A DNA stretch of 64,000 nucleotides from Chromatiales bacterium (GTDB lineage Bacteria; Pseudomonadota; Gammaproteobacteria; Steroidobacterales; GCA-2729495): NCBI GenBank assembly GCA_024234935.1, contig JACKNI010000006.1, positions 1 to 64,000 of the forward strand, written 5' to 3'. The notes beneath the pieces were generated by a model that searched no databases, was not told the origin of the DNA, and saw only the letters and a program-made list of their open reading frames with translations. Numbering within the stretch: position 1 is the first letter of the stretch; every line of letters starts with the position of its first letter. Of this stretch, positions 32,105 to 41,541 are shown in pieces. The translations under genes were made by a program, and so were the position numbers.

Positions 32105-33391
32105 TTACCGGAGTCCGCCCGTCGCCCGCGCCAGGCGCAGGTCGCTTAACACCGCGTCAAAACGCGCGTTGTCGGCGTTGCTCACGGCCTTTAGTCGCAG
32201 CGCCTCGGCATCAAGCACCACGGTATTGGTTGTCAGGCCCACGCCGTAGAGTTCTCGCGCCACGCGCAGGTTCTCTTCGGCCTGCGCGACAGCTTCCCGC
32301 GTGACCGCGACCCGGGCGTTTGCTTCCTCGCGGTCCAGCCAGGCCTGACGTACCTCCAGTTCGATCCGCGAGCGCAGATCGTCGCGGCTGCGGCCGGCAG
32401 CGCGCCCCGCATTCGCAAACGAGGCCGCCTGGTTGCGGATCCGCCCGCCGTCAAAAACCGTCCAGTTGAAACCGATGCCGACCAGCGAGAAGTCTTCCCG
32501 GTCCAGCACCTGGTTTTCCAGGTACTGGTAGTCCGCCATCAGGCTGAGCTGTGGCCAGCCGGCGGCCCGCGCGCTGCGGGCGCGCTCGTCCAGTGACCGG
32601 GTCCGGGCATCGAGGCTGGCGAGGTCGCTGCGCCGGGAGATGGCTGTGGCGACCAGCGCGTCGAGGCTGTCGCCTGCCGCGGCCGTGTCGGGTGGCGCGC
32701 CATGCAGTTCGGCCAGGTCCGGGATCCGGTCCAGCGGCTCGCCGAGCAGACGATTGTATTGGGCGCGCGCGATGGAAAGCCGGTTGGCAGCACGCAAGCG
32801 CTCCTGCTCGGCTTCGGCCAGGGTGAGTTGCGCGGCAAGCAGGTCGTTCTTCGCGACCGTTTCCTGCTCGAGCATCACGGTCACATCATTGACCAGCGAG
32901 CCCAGGCTTTCCACCTGCGATTCCGCGGCGGTCAGCGAACTCCCGGCGCGCAATACATCGACGTAAGCGGCAGCCACCGCCAGTTTGAGATCCTGTACTG
33001 CGCTGTCGCTGGCTGAACCCGCGGCCCGTGCACCGAGTTCGGCCGACTCGATACCGGCTGTAATGCGGCCGGCGGTGAACAGGGGCAGTTCGATATGAGC
33101 CCGCGCGGCGTAGAAATCATCGTCATCGACCAGCGGCGGCGAGAGGAAGTCCTGGCCGCCGACCGGAAAACTGAAGGCCGGCGCATCACCGAAACGCTGG
33201 TAGCTGCCCTCGACCGACAGCTTTGGCCAGCGCTCGGCGCGGGCTGCATCGGCATCGGCCCGCGCCGCATCAGCCTGGCTGCGCACGGCGGCCAGCGCGT
33301 TGTTTCGCTCCAGCGCCAGATTCCAGGCGTCCGCGAGCGTCTCGGCCTGCAGCGGCAGTGCCACGAGACACAACAAGAGCGCCCGCATCAT
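32105..33391 (-). CDS. TolC-family outer membrane channel
   Basis: The 428-residue protein has a signal (MMRALLLCLVALPLQAETLA) then long alternating helices of OEP repeats (ALAAVRSQADAARADADAAR; a second repeat with ERARSARAAGWPQLSLMADY). It would form the trimeric outer membrane duct of the pump encoded upstream. Its start overlaps the RND gene stop by four bases. Length is in the normal range. Confidence 0.9.
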   Translation of the reverse strand: MMRALLLCLVALPLQAETLADAWNLALERNNALAAVRSQADAARADADAARAERWPKLSVEGSYQRFGDAPAFSFPVGGQDFLSPPLVDDDDFYAARAHIELPLFTAGRITAGIESAELGARAAGSASDSAVQDLKLAVAAAYVDVLRAGSSLTAAESQVESLGSLVNDVTVMLEQETVAKNDLLAAQLTLAEAEQERLRAANRLSIARAQYNRLLGEPLDRIPDLAELHGAPPDTAAAGDSLDALVATAISRRSDLASLDARTRSLDERARSARAAGWPQLSLMADYQYLENQVLDREDFSLVGIGFNWTVFDGGRIRNQAASFANAGRAAGRSRDDLRSRIELEVRQAWLDREEANARVAVTREAVAQAEENLRVARELYGVGLTTNTVVLDAEALRLKAVSNADNARFDAVLSDLRLARATGGLR

Positions 33392-36300
33392 GAGGTGACT
33401 CCGGTCTGCAGCCGGCTGCGCCAGGCGTAATAGAAGATCGGGATTGCCACCAGCGTCAGCGCGGTCGAGACCATGATGCCGAATATCAGTGACACGGCCA
33501 GGCCGTTGAAGATCGGATCGTCGAGAATGAAAAATGCGCCCGAGACGGCGGCCAGCGCGGTCAGTGCGATGGGCCGGGCGCGCACGGCAGCCGCAGCGAT
33601 CACGGCCTCGGCCAGCGGCTGCCCCCGCCCGAGTTCTGCATCAATGAAGTCCACCAGCAGTATCGAATTGCGCACGATGATGCCCGCCAGCGCAATCATG
33701 CCGATCATCGAGGTGGCGGTGAACTGGGCGCCGAGCAGGGCATGTCCGGGCATGACGCCGATGATGGTCAGCGGAATCGGCGCCATGATGATCAGCGGCA
33801 TGGCATAGCTGCGAAACTGGGCGACGATGAGCAGGTAGATGAGTATCAGGCCGACGGAATAGGCGAGACCCATATCGCGGAACGTTTCAAAGGTGATCTG
33901 CCACTCGCCATCCCACTTGATGGCGAAACGGTTCGGGTCTTCGGGCTGCGTGAAGAAGTACTGCTCAGGCGGGCCGCCGCGGGAGGCATTGCCCGGCAAG
34001 GGTTCGTCGAGCCGGCTCACCATCTCGAACATGCCATAGAGCGGGCTGTCCAGCGGTCCGGCCATGTCGCCCGTGACAAAGGTCATCGGCAGCAGATCCT
34101 TGTGATGGATGGCACCATCCCAGGGCACTTCCTGCACCTGCACCAGTTCCGAAAGCGGCACGAGGCGCCCGGAACGCGACCTGACTTCAAGCTCCAGCAC
34201 CTCGGCGATACTGCCCTGGTCAGCGGCGGCGAGTTCCAGGCGAACGGGAATGGGATGCCGCTCGCGGCCTTCATGCAGGTATGCACTGTCTGCTCCGGCC
34301 AGGCCCATGCTGATCGCCTGCACGACGGCGGCCTGTGAAACGCCGATGAGCGCGGCTTTCTGCCGGTCGACGCTGATCGCATATCGCATCGCGGGTGCTT
34401 CCCGTGAATCATCCACGTCGACGATGTCAGGCGTCTGGTCGAAAACCACGTGCAGTTCCTGAGCCAGCAACCGCTGGGCATCATAGGACGGACCATAAAC
34501 CTCGGCGACGATCGGCGCCTGCACCGGTGGACCGGGCGGGACTTCCACCACCTGCACGCTGGCGGCATGGCGCTTGCCGATGGCGGCGAGTGCCGGACGT
34601 ACGGCCAGCGCGATCTCGTGGCTGGACCGGTCACGATCGTGCTTGTCCTTGAGGTTCACCTGGATGTCGCCTTGTTCCGGACCGCTGCGCAGGTAGTACT
34701 GCCTTACCAGTCCGTTGAAATTGATCGGCGCGGCCGTGCCTGCGTAAACCTGGTAGTTGACGAGTTCCGGAATCTGTTCGACCGCCTGGGCAAGTTCGCC
34801 GAGTACCCGCGCTGTTTTTTCCAGCGGCGTGCCTTCCGGCATGTCCAGCACCACCTGAAACTCCGACTTGTTGTCGAAAGGCAGCATCTTGAGTACCACC
34901 CATTTCACCAGCGTGAGACCGATGCTGAGCACGATCGCCAGTACCAGCCCGATGTAAAGCCGGTGCCGGTTCCTGCGCGCCCGGTCGCCACTGATGAAGG
35001 GATCGAGCACGCGGTGAAAAAAGCGCGGCAGGCGACCGCCATGTTGCCCGGTTGCGGACGGTGCTTCCGCATGGCCGCCGGCCAGCAGCCGGCCTGAAAG
35101 CCAGGGAGTAAAGCTGAGGGCTACGGCAAGAGAGATGAGCATGCCCATGCTGGCGTTGATCGGAATCGGGCTCATGTAGGGCCCCATCAGGCCGCTGACA
35201 AAGGCCATCGGCAGCAGCGCGGCGATGACGGTGAAGGTGGCGAGGATGGTGGGGCCGCCCACTTCATCCACCGCGCCCGGAATGATCGAGAGGAAGCTCC
35301 CGGAGTCGAGTTGCCGGCGACGGTGGATGTTCTCCACGATGACGATCGCATCGTCCACCAGGATGCCGATGGAAAAAATCAGTGCGAACAGTGATACGCG
35401 GTTGATCGTGAATCCCCATGCCCATGAGGCAAAGAGCGTGGCTGCCAGCGTGATGATCACTGCGGCGCCGACCACGATGGCTTCCCGCCGGCCGATGGTC
35501 AGCATCACCAGCACCACCACCGACAGGGTGGCAAAGGCGAGCTTCTGGATGAGCTTCATGGCCTTGTCGTTGGCGGTTACGCCATAGTTGCGCGTGACCG
35601 TGACCTCCACGCCGTCCGGGATGAAGGTGCCACGCAGGAGATTCACCCGCTCGATCGCCCGGGTTGCCACATCGATGGCGTTCTCGCCCGGCTTCTTCGA
35701 CACCGCGATGGTGACAGCCGGAGCGGGCGCCCCGCCGCCTGCCGCCTTGCCGGTGCCGTGCCAGGCGTAGGCACCCGGCGTGTCGGGGCCGCGGGTGACA
35801 GTCGCCACGTCCTGCAGATACACCGGGCGTTCGTCGCGAACTGCCACGACCAGACCTGCCACGTCGGCAACGCTGGCAAGAAACTCGCCAGCCTGCACGG
35901 GAACCGCCTGGTCACCGCTGACGATCTGGCCTGCCTGTGCGGCGGGGGATGCTGCTGCCAGCGCTGCCGACACTTCAGCGGCAGTCAGGCCGTATGCAGA
36001 AAGTCGCTGCGGGTCCAGTGCGACCCGCACCACGCTGTCGGGGCTGCCGATGGTGTAGACATCGCGCGTGCCCGGCACGCGCTTGATTTCCATCTCGATG
36101 GCCCGGGCAACCTGACCCAGTTCGTAGGCGCCGCGTGACGGATCCCGGGTCCACAGCGTCAGGCCGAGGATGGGTACATCGTCGATGCCCTTGGGCTTGA
36201 TGAGAGGTGGCAGCACGCCGAGTGCCGGGGGCTGCCAGTCCTGGTTGGAGTACACGGCGTTATAGAGCCGGACGATCGCCGCGGTACGCTCTTCACCCAC

Positions 36301-36609
36301 TTCGAACTGTACGCTCAGCACAGCCATGCCCGGCCGCGAGACCGAGTAGATGTGTTTCACGCCGGCGATTTCACCGAGTACCTTTTCCATTGGCGATGCG
36401 ACGAGGTTTTCCACCTGCGTTGCGCTGGCGCCGGGAAAGCCGATGAGGATATTGGCAAAGGTTACATTGATCTGCGGCTCTTCCTCGCGGGGTGTCACCA
36501 GCACGGCGAAGAGGCCCATCAGCAGCGCGGTCAGCGCGAGCAGCGGTGTGAGTTCGGAGTTGAGGAACAGCCGTGCGATGCGCCCGCTGATGCCGAAATG
36601 TTCTGTCAT
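33388..36609 (-). CDS. RND efflux pump, inner membrane permease
   Basis: The 1073-residue protein is a full-length RND transporter: 12 membrane helices in two halves of six, each with a large periplasmic loop. The proton-relay segment of helix 4 reads FALIFSIGILVDDAIVIVENIHRR, with the two adjacent aspartates used for proton coupling. The opening GISGRIARLFLNSELTPLLALTALL with PREEEPQI is typical of AcrB-like pumps for organic molecules or cations, not CusA. The pump sits downstream of SQR and DUF2892, hinting at export of a sulfur-related or reactive product. Confidence 0.95.
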   Translation of the reverse strand: MTEHFGISGRIARLFLNSELTPLLALTALLMGLFAVLVTPREEEPQINVTFANILIGFPGASATQVENLVASPMEKVLGEIAGVKHIYSVSRPGMAVLSVQFEVGEERTAAIVRLYNAVYSNQDWQPPALGVLPPLIKPKGIDDVPILGLTLWTRDPSRGAYELGQVARAIEMEIKRVPGTRDVYTIGSPDSVVRVALDPQRLSAYGLTAAEVSAALAAASPAAQAGQIVSGDQAVPVQAGEFLASVADVAGLVVAVRDERPVYLQDVATVTRGPDTPGAYAWHGTGKAAGGGAPAPAVTIAVSKKPGENAIDVATRAIERVNLLRGTFIPDGVEVTVTRNYGVTANDKAMKLIQKLAFATLSVVVLVMLTIGRREAIVVGAAVIITLAATLFASWAWGFTINRVSLFALIFSIGILVDDAIVIVENIHRRRQLDSGSFLSIIPGAVDEVGGPTILATFTVIAALLPMAFVSGLMGPYMSPIPINASMGMLISLAVALSFTPWLSGRLLAGGHAEAPSATGQHGGRLPRFFHRVLDPFISGDRARRNRHRLYIGLVLAIVLSIGLTLVKWVVLKMLPFDNKSEFQVVLDMPEGTPLEKTARVLGELAQAVEQIPELVNYQVYAGTAAPINFNGLVRQYYLRSGPEQGDIQVNLKDKHDRDRSSHEIALAVRPALAAIGKRHAASVQVVEVPPGPPVQAPIVAEVYGPSYDAQRLLAQELHVVFDQTPDIVDVDDSREAPAMRYAISVDRQKAALIGVSQAAVVQAISMGLAGADSAYLHEGRERHPIPVRLELAAADQGSIAEVLELEVRSRSGRLVPLSELVQVQEVPWDGAIHHKDLLPMTFVTGDMAGPLDSPLYGMFEMVSRLDEPLPGNASRGGPPEQYFFTQPEDPNRFAIKWDGEWQITFETFRDMGLAYSVGLILIYLLIVAQFRSYAMPLIIMAPIPLTIIGVMPGHALLGAQFTATSMIGMIALAGIIVRNSILLVDFIDAELGRGQPLAEAVIAAAAVRARPIALTALAAVSGAFFILDDPIFNGLAVSLIFGIMVSTALTLVAIPIFYYAWRSRLQTGVTS

Positions 36610-36614
36610 GACAC

Positions 36615-37706
36615 TCAGTCGGCGCGGGCCGCGGCCACCGGGTCCAGGGCGACCCGTTCACCGGCACTCAAGCCCGCCAGCACCTCGACCTGCTCTGCGC
36701 CCGCCGCACTGCCAAAGCTGTGGCCGAGCCGCACCTGGCGCAGCGATACCCGGTTGTCCGGCGCGACCACGTAGATGCCGGTTACTTCGCTGCGGGTGAT
36801 GACGGCTGTGCGGGGCACCAGCAGACGGCTGGTTTCGCCGGTGACAAATCCGACCTTCACGTACATGCCTGGATACAGGTCTGCCGCGTTGGCCGGCAGT
36901 TCGACCCGGGCACGGAAGGTGTTCGAGAGCGGATCTGCCTCCGGAAAGATGGTGACCTTGCTCGCGTCGATACGACGCCCGCCAACATGGACGGCGGCCT
37001 TCTTGCGCAGGCGGACCTGCTCGACGAGGCTCTGCGGTATGTCCACCGTGACGCGCAGTTTCTCCAGCGAGTAGCCACTGATCAGTGGCGTGCCCGGCGC
37101 CACGGTTTCGCCCACGCGGACCTTGCGGGCGGTGATGATGCCTGCATAGGGCGCACGTACCTCGGTCCAGGCCACACCTTCCGTCGCGGATGCCACGGCG
37201 GCCCGTGCGGCGTTCAGCCGCGCGAGCGATGCGTCACGCTCGGCGAGCGCCTGGTCGAATTGCGCTCTGGACACGACCTTGCGCTCGTACATGGCCGCAA
37301 TGCGCTCGTAGCGGGCGCGGGCTTCAGCCTCGCGGGCTTCGGCTTCGCTCAGTGCCGCCTCGGCCTGGTCCAGTTCTGCGCGCTGCCCGATGCTGCGGAT
37401 CTTCAGGAGTACAGCGCCGGCCGGTACGAAGTCATTCACGTCGTACAGAATTTCGCTGACGCGACCTGCTGTCTGGGCTGCCACGGTGGCCTGGTTTACC
37501 GCTTCGACGGTACCGTCGAGTTCACGCTCGGCAGCGCCGGCAACCGGCTGGACGACGACAGTGGCAAATGCGGGTGCCGGCAGCGCGGCCGGCGCCGGCG
37601 GTGTCTTGCCGCCACAAGCTGCGAACAGCACGATCCCCGGCAGCAGGAGCATCGGCCGCAACAGCCTGGCGGCGGATGCCGCTACCGGGGAGAAGCAGCG
37701 CCCCAT
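36615..37706 (-). CDS. RND efflux periplasmic adaptor
   Basis: The 363-residue membrane-fusion protein has a lipoprotein-like signal (LLPGIVLFAACGG), a lipoyl/barrel-sandwich (VEAVNQATVAAQTAGRVSEI), a coiled-coil hairpin (about 95-175, rich in EAEAREAEARARYERI) and beta-barrel/proximal domains. It links the inner pump to TolC. The start at 37706 overlaps the DUF2892 stop by one base, so the operon is continuous. Confidence 0.9.
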   Translation of the reverse strand: MGRCFSPVAASAARLLRPMLLLPGIVLFAACGGKTPPAPAALPAPAFATVVVQPVAGAAERELDGTVEAVNQATVAAQTAGRVSEILYDVNDFVPAGAVLLKIRSIGQRAELDQAEAALSEAEAREAEARARYERIAAMYERKVVSRAQFDQALAERDASLARLNAARAAVASATEGVAWTEVRAPYAGIITARKVRVGETVAPGTPLISGYSLEKLRVTVDIPQSLVEQVRLRKKAAVHVGGRRIDASKVTIFPEADPLSNTFRARVELPANAADLYPGMYVKVGFVTGETSRLLVPRTAVITRSEVTGIYVVAPDNRVSLRQVRLGHSFGSAAGAEQVEVLAGLSAGERVALDPVAAARAD

Positions 37707-37906
37707 CAGAATGCGGCGCCGGGCTTGAGCCCGAGTTTCTTCAGGATGATGGCGAGCGGGCAGAAGCCGGTGAATGAGGACTGCAGCAGGTTCGCACCCA
37801 CGAACGCTGTCAGCCAGAACCAGTTGGGGTTCAGCCTCAGGCCCAGTGCCAGGCTCACCAGGATTACCGTGCCCGCAAAAGCCAGTACCGCACGATCGAT
37901 GGTCAT
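37706..37906 (-). CDS. DUF2892/YgaP-tail small membrane protein
   Basis: The 66-residue protein has two membrane helices joined by a short loop (MTIDRAVLAFAGTVILVSLA; LTAFVGANLLQSSFTGFCPLAIIL). The FTGFCP motif is that of the DUF2892 domain found as the tail of rhodanese YgaP and near SQR and sulfur genes. Its start overlaps the SQR stop by four bases. It may help pass persulfide or thiols at the membrane. Confidence 0.85.
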   Translation of the reverse strand: MTIDRAVLAFAGTVILVSLALGLRLNPNWFWLTAFVGANLLQSSFTGFCPLAIILKKLGLKPGAAF

Positions 37907-39201
37907 TGCGTGTCTCCTGCCGATTTCGGCTTGTCTTTCAGACGTTCAATACCCAAAGCCTTCATGACATAGGTTTCGTATACGGGGGTGGTCGTTCCCG
38001 AGCGTACCTTGTGCAGAAAGTATTTCTCGAAAGCAATCTTGGCGAGGTGCACCCATTTGCCCTGTTTTGCCCAGGTCACGTTTCGTGGCGGTATCTGGGG
38101 CAGAGCAACAAAGGCGATGCCGATGTCGCCGAAGTCGGCCAGGCAGACGGCATTCCACGTCGCCTTGGCAGCGGGCGGCTGGCCGGCGATGGCGGCCTTT
38201 ATGTTTTCGCAGATGGCCGCCGTCATTGACTCGATCATGTAACCGGTCTTGGGTGCGCCGGTTGGCACCTGTGTGACTTCCACGGGCGGAATCGCCACGC
38301 AGACGCCCGCGGAATAAATCTCCGGATACTTCGGACTGCGCTGGAACTGGTCGATGAGCACGAAGCCGCGCGGATTGCAGAGTCCAGGTACGGCCGCCAC
38401 CGCATCCACCCCCAGAAATGCCGGCAGAATCATGCTGTAGGCGAACGGCAACTCATGGCTTTTTGCCGGCTGTGCCGCCTCACCCTGTTCCTCTGCATGG
38501 AGCTTGCCATCCTCCACGCGGGTGATTTTTGCGTTGCTGATCCACTTGATGTGCCGCTGGCGAAGCTCGGCTTCCATCAGGCCCTTGCTGTCGCCGACAC
38601 CACCGAGTCCCATGTGTCCGATATACGGTTCCGGCGTCACGTAGGTCATCGGCACGCGGTCGCGCAGTTTTCGCTTGCGCAGGTCTGCGTCCAGGATCAT
38701 GGCGAACTCATAGGCAGGCCCGAAGCAGCTGGCACCCGGTGCGGCGCCAATGACGATGGGCCCGGGGTTCTGCAGGAAAACCTGGTAGCGCTCCCAGGCC
38801 TGCAGCGAGTGCGCATGGGTACAGATGGACTGGCTGAAGCCGGACGGGCCCAGGCCCGGCACTTCCTCGAATGCCAGCTTGGGTCCGGTGGTTATCACCA
38901 GATAGTCATAAGGGATGTCGCTGCCGTCCGCGACGCTGACCTGGCGCTTTTCGGCGTCTATACGACTGGCAGGCGCCTCGATCCACCGGATCCCGTGTTT
39001 TTCCAGCGGTTTGCGCAACTCGACGCTGGTGTCCTGCGGTTCGCGCCAGCCAACGGCCATCCACGGATTCGAGGGCGTGAACTCGAATCGCCCCGAACTC
39101 CCGATCAGCGTGATCTGGTGGCTGTCGTCGAGTTGCTTGCGCAGGTCGTAGGCACAGGGCACACCGCCAATGCCGGCGCCGATGATGACGATGTTGGCCA
39201 T
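37903..39201 (-). CDS. sqr: Sulfide:quinone oxidoreductase
   Basis: The 432-residue flavoprotein has the FAD loop IIGAGIGGVPCAYDL and cysteines at 127, 159 and 353 (SQSICTHA, GASCFGPAYE, AVCLADFG). These are almost the spacing of the three redox cysteines in characterised SQRs. It oxidises sulfide to polysulfide and reduces quinone at the membrane surface. It starts the operon SQR-DUF2892-adaptor-RND-TolC. The C-terminal amphipathic helices (KIAFEKYFLHKVRSG) would dock it to the membrane. Confidence 0.9.
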   Translation of the reverse strand: MANIVIIGAGIGGVPCAYDLRKQLDDSHQITLIGSSGRFEFTPSNPWMAVGWREPQDTSVELRKPLEKHGIRWIEAPASRIDAEKRQVSVADGSDIPYDYLVITTGPKLAFEEVPGLGPSGFSQSICTHAHSLQAWERYQVFLQNPGPIVIGAAPGASCFGPAYEFAMILDADLRKRKLRDRVPMTYVTPEPYIGHMGLGGVGDSKGLMEAELRQRHIKWISNAKITRVEDGKLHAEEQGEAAQPAKSHELPFAYSMILPAFLGVDAVAAVPGLCNPRGFVLIDQFQRSPKYPEIYSAGVCVAIPPVEVTQVPTGAPKTGYMIESMTAAICENIKAAIAGQPPAAKATWNAVCLADFGDIGIAFVALPQIPPRNVTWAKQGKWVHLAKIAFEKYFLHKVRSGTTTPVYETYVMKALGIERLKDKPKSAGDTQ

Positions 39202-39330
39202 GGGGTTCTCCTTGTTCAGGCAGATTCAGACTACTACAGGGAGCCGTCGATTGCCGCTCGCCGATGACCCCTGTACCCGCAAGACCTGTGCATACCCCGG
39301 ACGGATATGTCCATTCGAGGATTCTCGACT

Positions 39331-39357
39331 ACCTGCCTTGCTTCGGGCAAGGTAGGT
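39331..39357. other. 11-bp hairpin in the sqr/cytochrome peroxidase spacer
   Basis: Bases 39331-39341 pair with 39347-39357 around a TTCGG loop, with one G-U pair. It lies in the 207-base divergent spacer, 52 bases before the cytochrome peroxidase ATG. No T-tract follows, so it is more likely an mRNA leader structure or protein site than a terminator. Confidence 0.45.
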
Positions 39358-39408
39358 TCATGGGGCCGCGCGGTTGGCGCCACGGCAAACGACAGAGAGG
39401 GATCAGGC

Positions 39409-40482
39409 ATGCGTTCTTTGGTTGCATTGGCAGGGATTTCGGCAGTACTGCTGGTTTCAGCTTGTGGCCGGGATGCGCCGAAAGATGCGGCGCAGTCCTC
39501 CGCACCGCAGGCATCGGCCGCAGTCGATGCCGCGGCGCTGCAAGCCCGGGCCGCAGCGATGTTCCAGGTCATTCCTGCCGAGATGCGCACCGAGCGCTAT
39601 CCGCTCACCGAGGCCCGGGTCACGCTGGGCCGGATTCTCTACTACGATCCGCGCCTGTCCAGGAACCAGGATATCTCCTGCAATTCCTGCCACGACCTGG
39701 CGAAGTACGGTGTCGACGGGAAGCCGACCAGCAACGGCGACAAGGGCCAGCCGGGTGGCCGCAACTCGCCGACGACCTACAACGCGGCGCTGCATATCGC
39801 GCAGTTCTGGGATGGCCGTGCGGCCGATGTCGAGGCGCAGGCCAAGGGACCGATCCTCAATCCGGTCGAGATGGCGATGCCCGATGCGGATGCCGTGGTG
39901 AAAACGCTGAAGTCCATTCCGGGTTACGCCGAACTTTTCCAGGCCGCATTTCCCGATGACAAAGACCCGATCAATTACGACAACGTGGGTATGGCGATTG
40001 GCGCCTTCGAGCGCAAGCTCGTGACGCCCGCGCCCTTCGACAGATTCATTGCCGGTGACCTGACGGCCCTGAACGAAGCACAGCTGACCGGTTTCAATAC
40101 TTTTGTGAACAGCGGTTGCGCCTCCTGCCACAATGGTGTTGGTGCCGGCGGTGGCATGTACCAGAAGCTGGGGCTGGTGAAAGCCTTCGAGACGACCGAC
40201 ACGGGCCGTGCAGAAGTTACGAAGAATGAGGCGGACAAGTTCTTCTTCAAGGTGCCGTCGCTGCGGAACATCGAACAGACCGGGCCGTACTTTCACGATG
40301 GCAAGGTCGCTACGCTTGACGATGCGATCCGGCTGATGGCCGAGCATCAGGTCGGCAAGGCGCTGACTGACCAGGAGGTATCTGAAATCAGGGCCTTCCT
40401 CGGCAGCCTCACCGGCACGCTACCGGCCGACTACATTGCGAAGCCGGCACTGCCCGGCGTGGGTCCGGCGACCGGTACCTGA
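39409..40482 (+). CDS. Di-haem cytochrome c peroxidase/MauG-like lipoprotein
   Basis: The 357-residue protein has a lipobox (AVLLVSACG, C19) and two haem c sites, CNSCH at 91-95 and CASCH near 239. They lie in the layout of bacterial di-haem peroxidases, with LGRILYYDPRLSRN before the first. It reduces peroxide with electrons from a small cytochrome c, or it may modify a partner as MauG does. A cytochrome c gene lies downstream, convergent, and may supply electrons. Confidence 0.9.
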   Translation: MRSLVALAGISAVLLVSACGRDAPKDAAQSSAPQASAAVDAAALQARAAAMFQVIPAEMRTERYPLTEARVTLGRILYYDPRLSRNQDISCNSCHDLAKYGVDGKPTSNGDKGQPGGRNSPTTYNAALHIAQFWDGRAADVEAQAKGPILNPVEMAMPDADAVVKTLKSIPGYAELFQAAFPDDKDPINYDNVGMAIGAFERKLVTPAPFDRFIAGDLTALNEAQLTGFNTFVNSGCASCHNGVGAGGGMYQKLGLVKAFETTDTGRAEVTKNEADKFFFKVPSLRNIEQTGPYFHDGKVATLDDAIRLMAEHQVGKALTDQEVSEIRAFLGSLTGTLPADYIAKPALPGVGPATGT

Positions 40483-40526
40483 GCCGCGGGACCGATCGGC
40501 GGGCGGAGCCTTCCGGATCGCCGCCC

Positions 40527-41339
40527 TCAGGGCCGGCCGGGCAATATTCCGCCGTACAGGTGTACGCCTTCGGCGGGTTTCGATTCCCACAGCTGTTCCG
40601 CGAAGCGCGGAATGCTCATCGCGACCATCGGAAAGCATTCAACCAGCTGATCCGGTTTCGCCGGAATGCCGTAGAGCGCATAGCAGAAGAAATCGCGTTC
40701 GTCGGGACGCCAGAAACCGCGGATGGTTTCATGGTCGCTGGTAATGGAGCCATCGGCATTGAAATAGGCGCGGAATACCAGTTCACCGCCGGCGGTCACC
40801 ATGCGATAGCGCGTGGTGTTCGACATCATGTGATTCCAGAAGCTCGGAAAGCGTTCCGATACCGGTTTGCTGCGATCGGGGTCGACCATGACCTTCGGCA
40901 ACTCGGGTTTTGGCCAGTCGGCGCCGCCGGTTTCAAGCATCAGGAACGAGATCAGGGCGAGGCGGTCGGGATTCGGCACGCCTTCGGGAATCGCCATGCT
41001 GGTGCCCGGCACATCCCCGGCGGGATCGGCGAGGAACCGGTCGAGGCGGTCGGCACTCCAGGTGATATCGGCGCTGCTCAGCGCTGACGAGTATCTGAAA
41101 CTGCCGCGGCTGCCGGCCTTGCTGCCGGTCAGGTGCCACAGGTTCGGACCTGTCAGGTCGGAGCCGCCGTCGGTCAGCGTGTGGCAGGCACTGCAGCGCA
41201 TCTGGAAGGCGCGCCGGCCAACCACGTAGTCGGCTTTGGACAGCACATCCCGCGTGAGGATCTGCTGGGCGCCTGCGGCCGGGACGAAAACGGTGGCCAG
41301 CAAGGTGGCAACAAGGTGTGCGGCGAGCGGATTTTTCAT
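40527..41339 (-). CDS. Exported cytochrome c with a C-terminal extra domain
   Basis: The 270-residue protein has a signal (residues 1-24) and one haem site, C49-S-A-C52-H53, followed by GPNLWHLTGSKAG and a distal methionine region (GTSMAIPEG), giving a class I cytochrome c of about 130 residues. The second half (RYRMVTAGGELVFRAYFNAD and after) is unlike any fold I recognise. It could be the electron donor for the adjacent peroxidase or part of a redox enzyme. Confidence 0.85.
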   Translation of the reverse strand: MKNPLAAHLVATLLATVFVPAAGAQQILTRDVLSKADYVVGRRAFQMRCSACHTLTDGGSDLTGPNLWHLTGSKAGSRGSFRYSSALSSADITWSADRLDRFLADPAGDVPGTSMAIPEGVPNPDRLALISFLMLETGGADWPKPELPKVMVDPDRSKPVSERFPSFWNHMMSNTTRYRMVTAGGELVFRAYFNADGSITSDHETIRGFWRPDERDFFCYALYGIPAKPDQLVECFPMVAMSIPRFAEQLWESKPAEGVHLYGGILPGRP

Positions 41340-41541
41340 GGGGCTGAATCCTGGTCGGGAAGCGGGTCAGGGAAGAATCGATTTTGTGGCCTGATCCTGC
41401 GAGCATGCGCGTCACCGAGTCAACAGGCTGCAACCATGTCGACCAAATCCTTCGCTGCCTCAGCCGGGAGCTTCATCGCGATCGGCGCGCCGGCCTGGAT
41501 GTCATTGCCACTTTTCGCCCCCGCCTTGACCGGGCAGCCAC

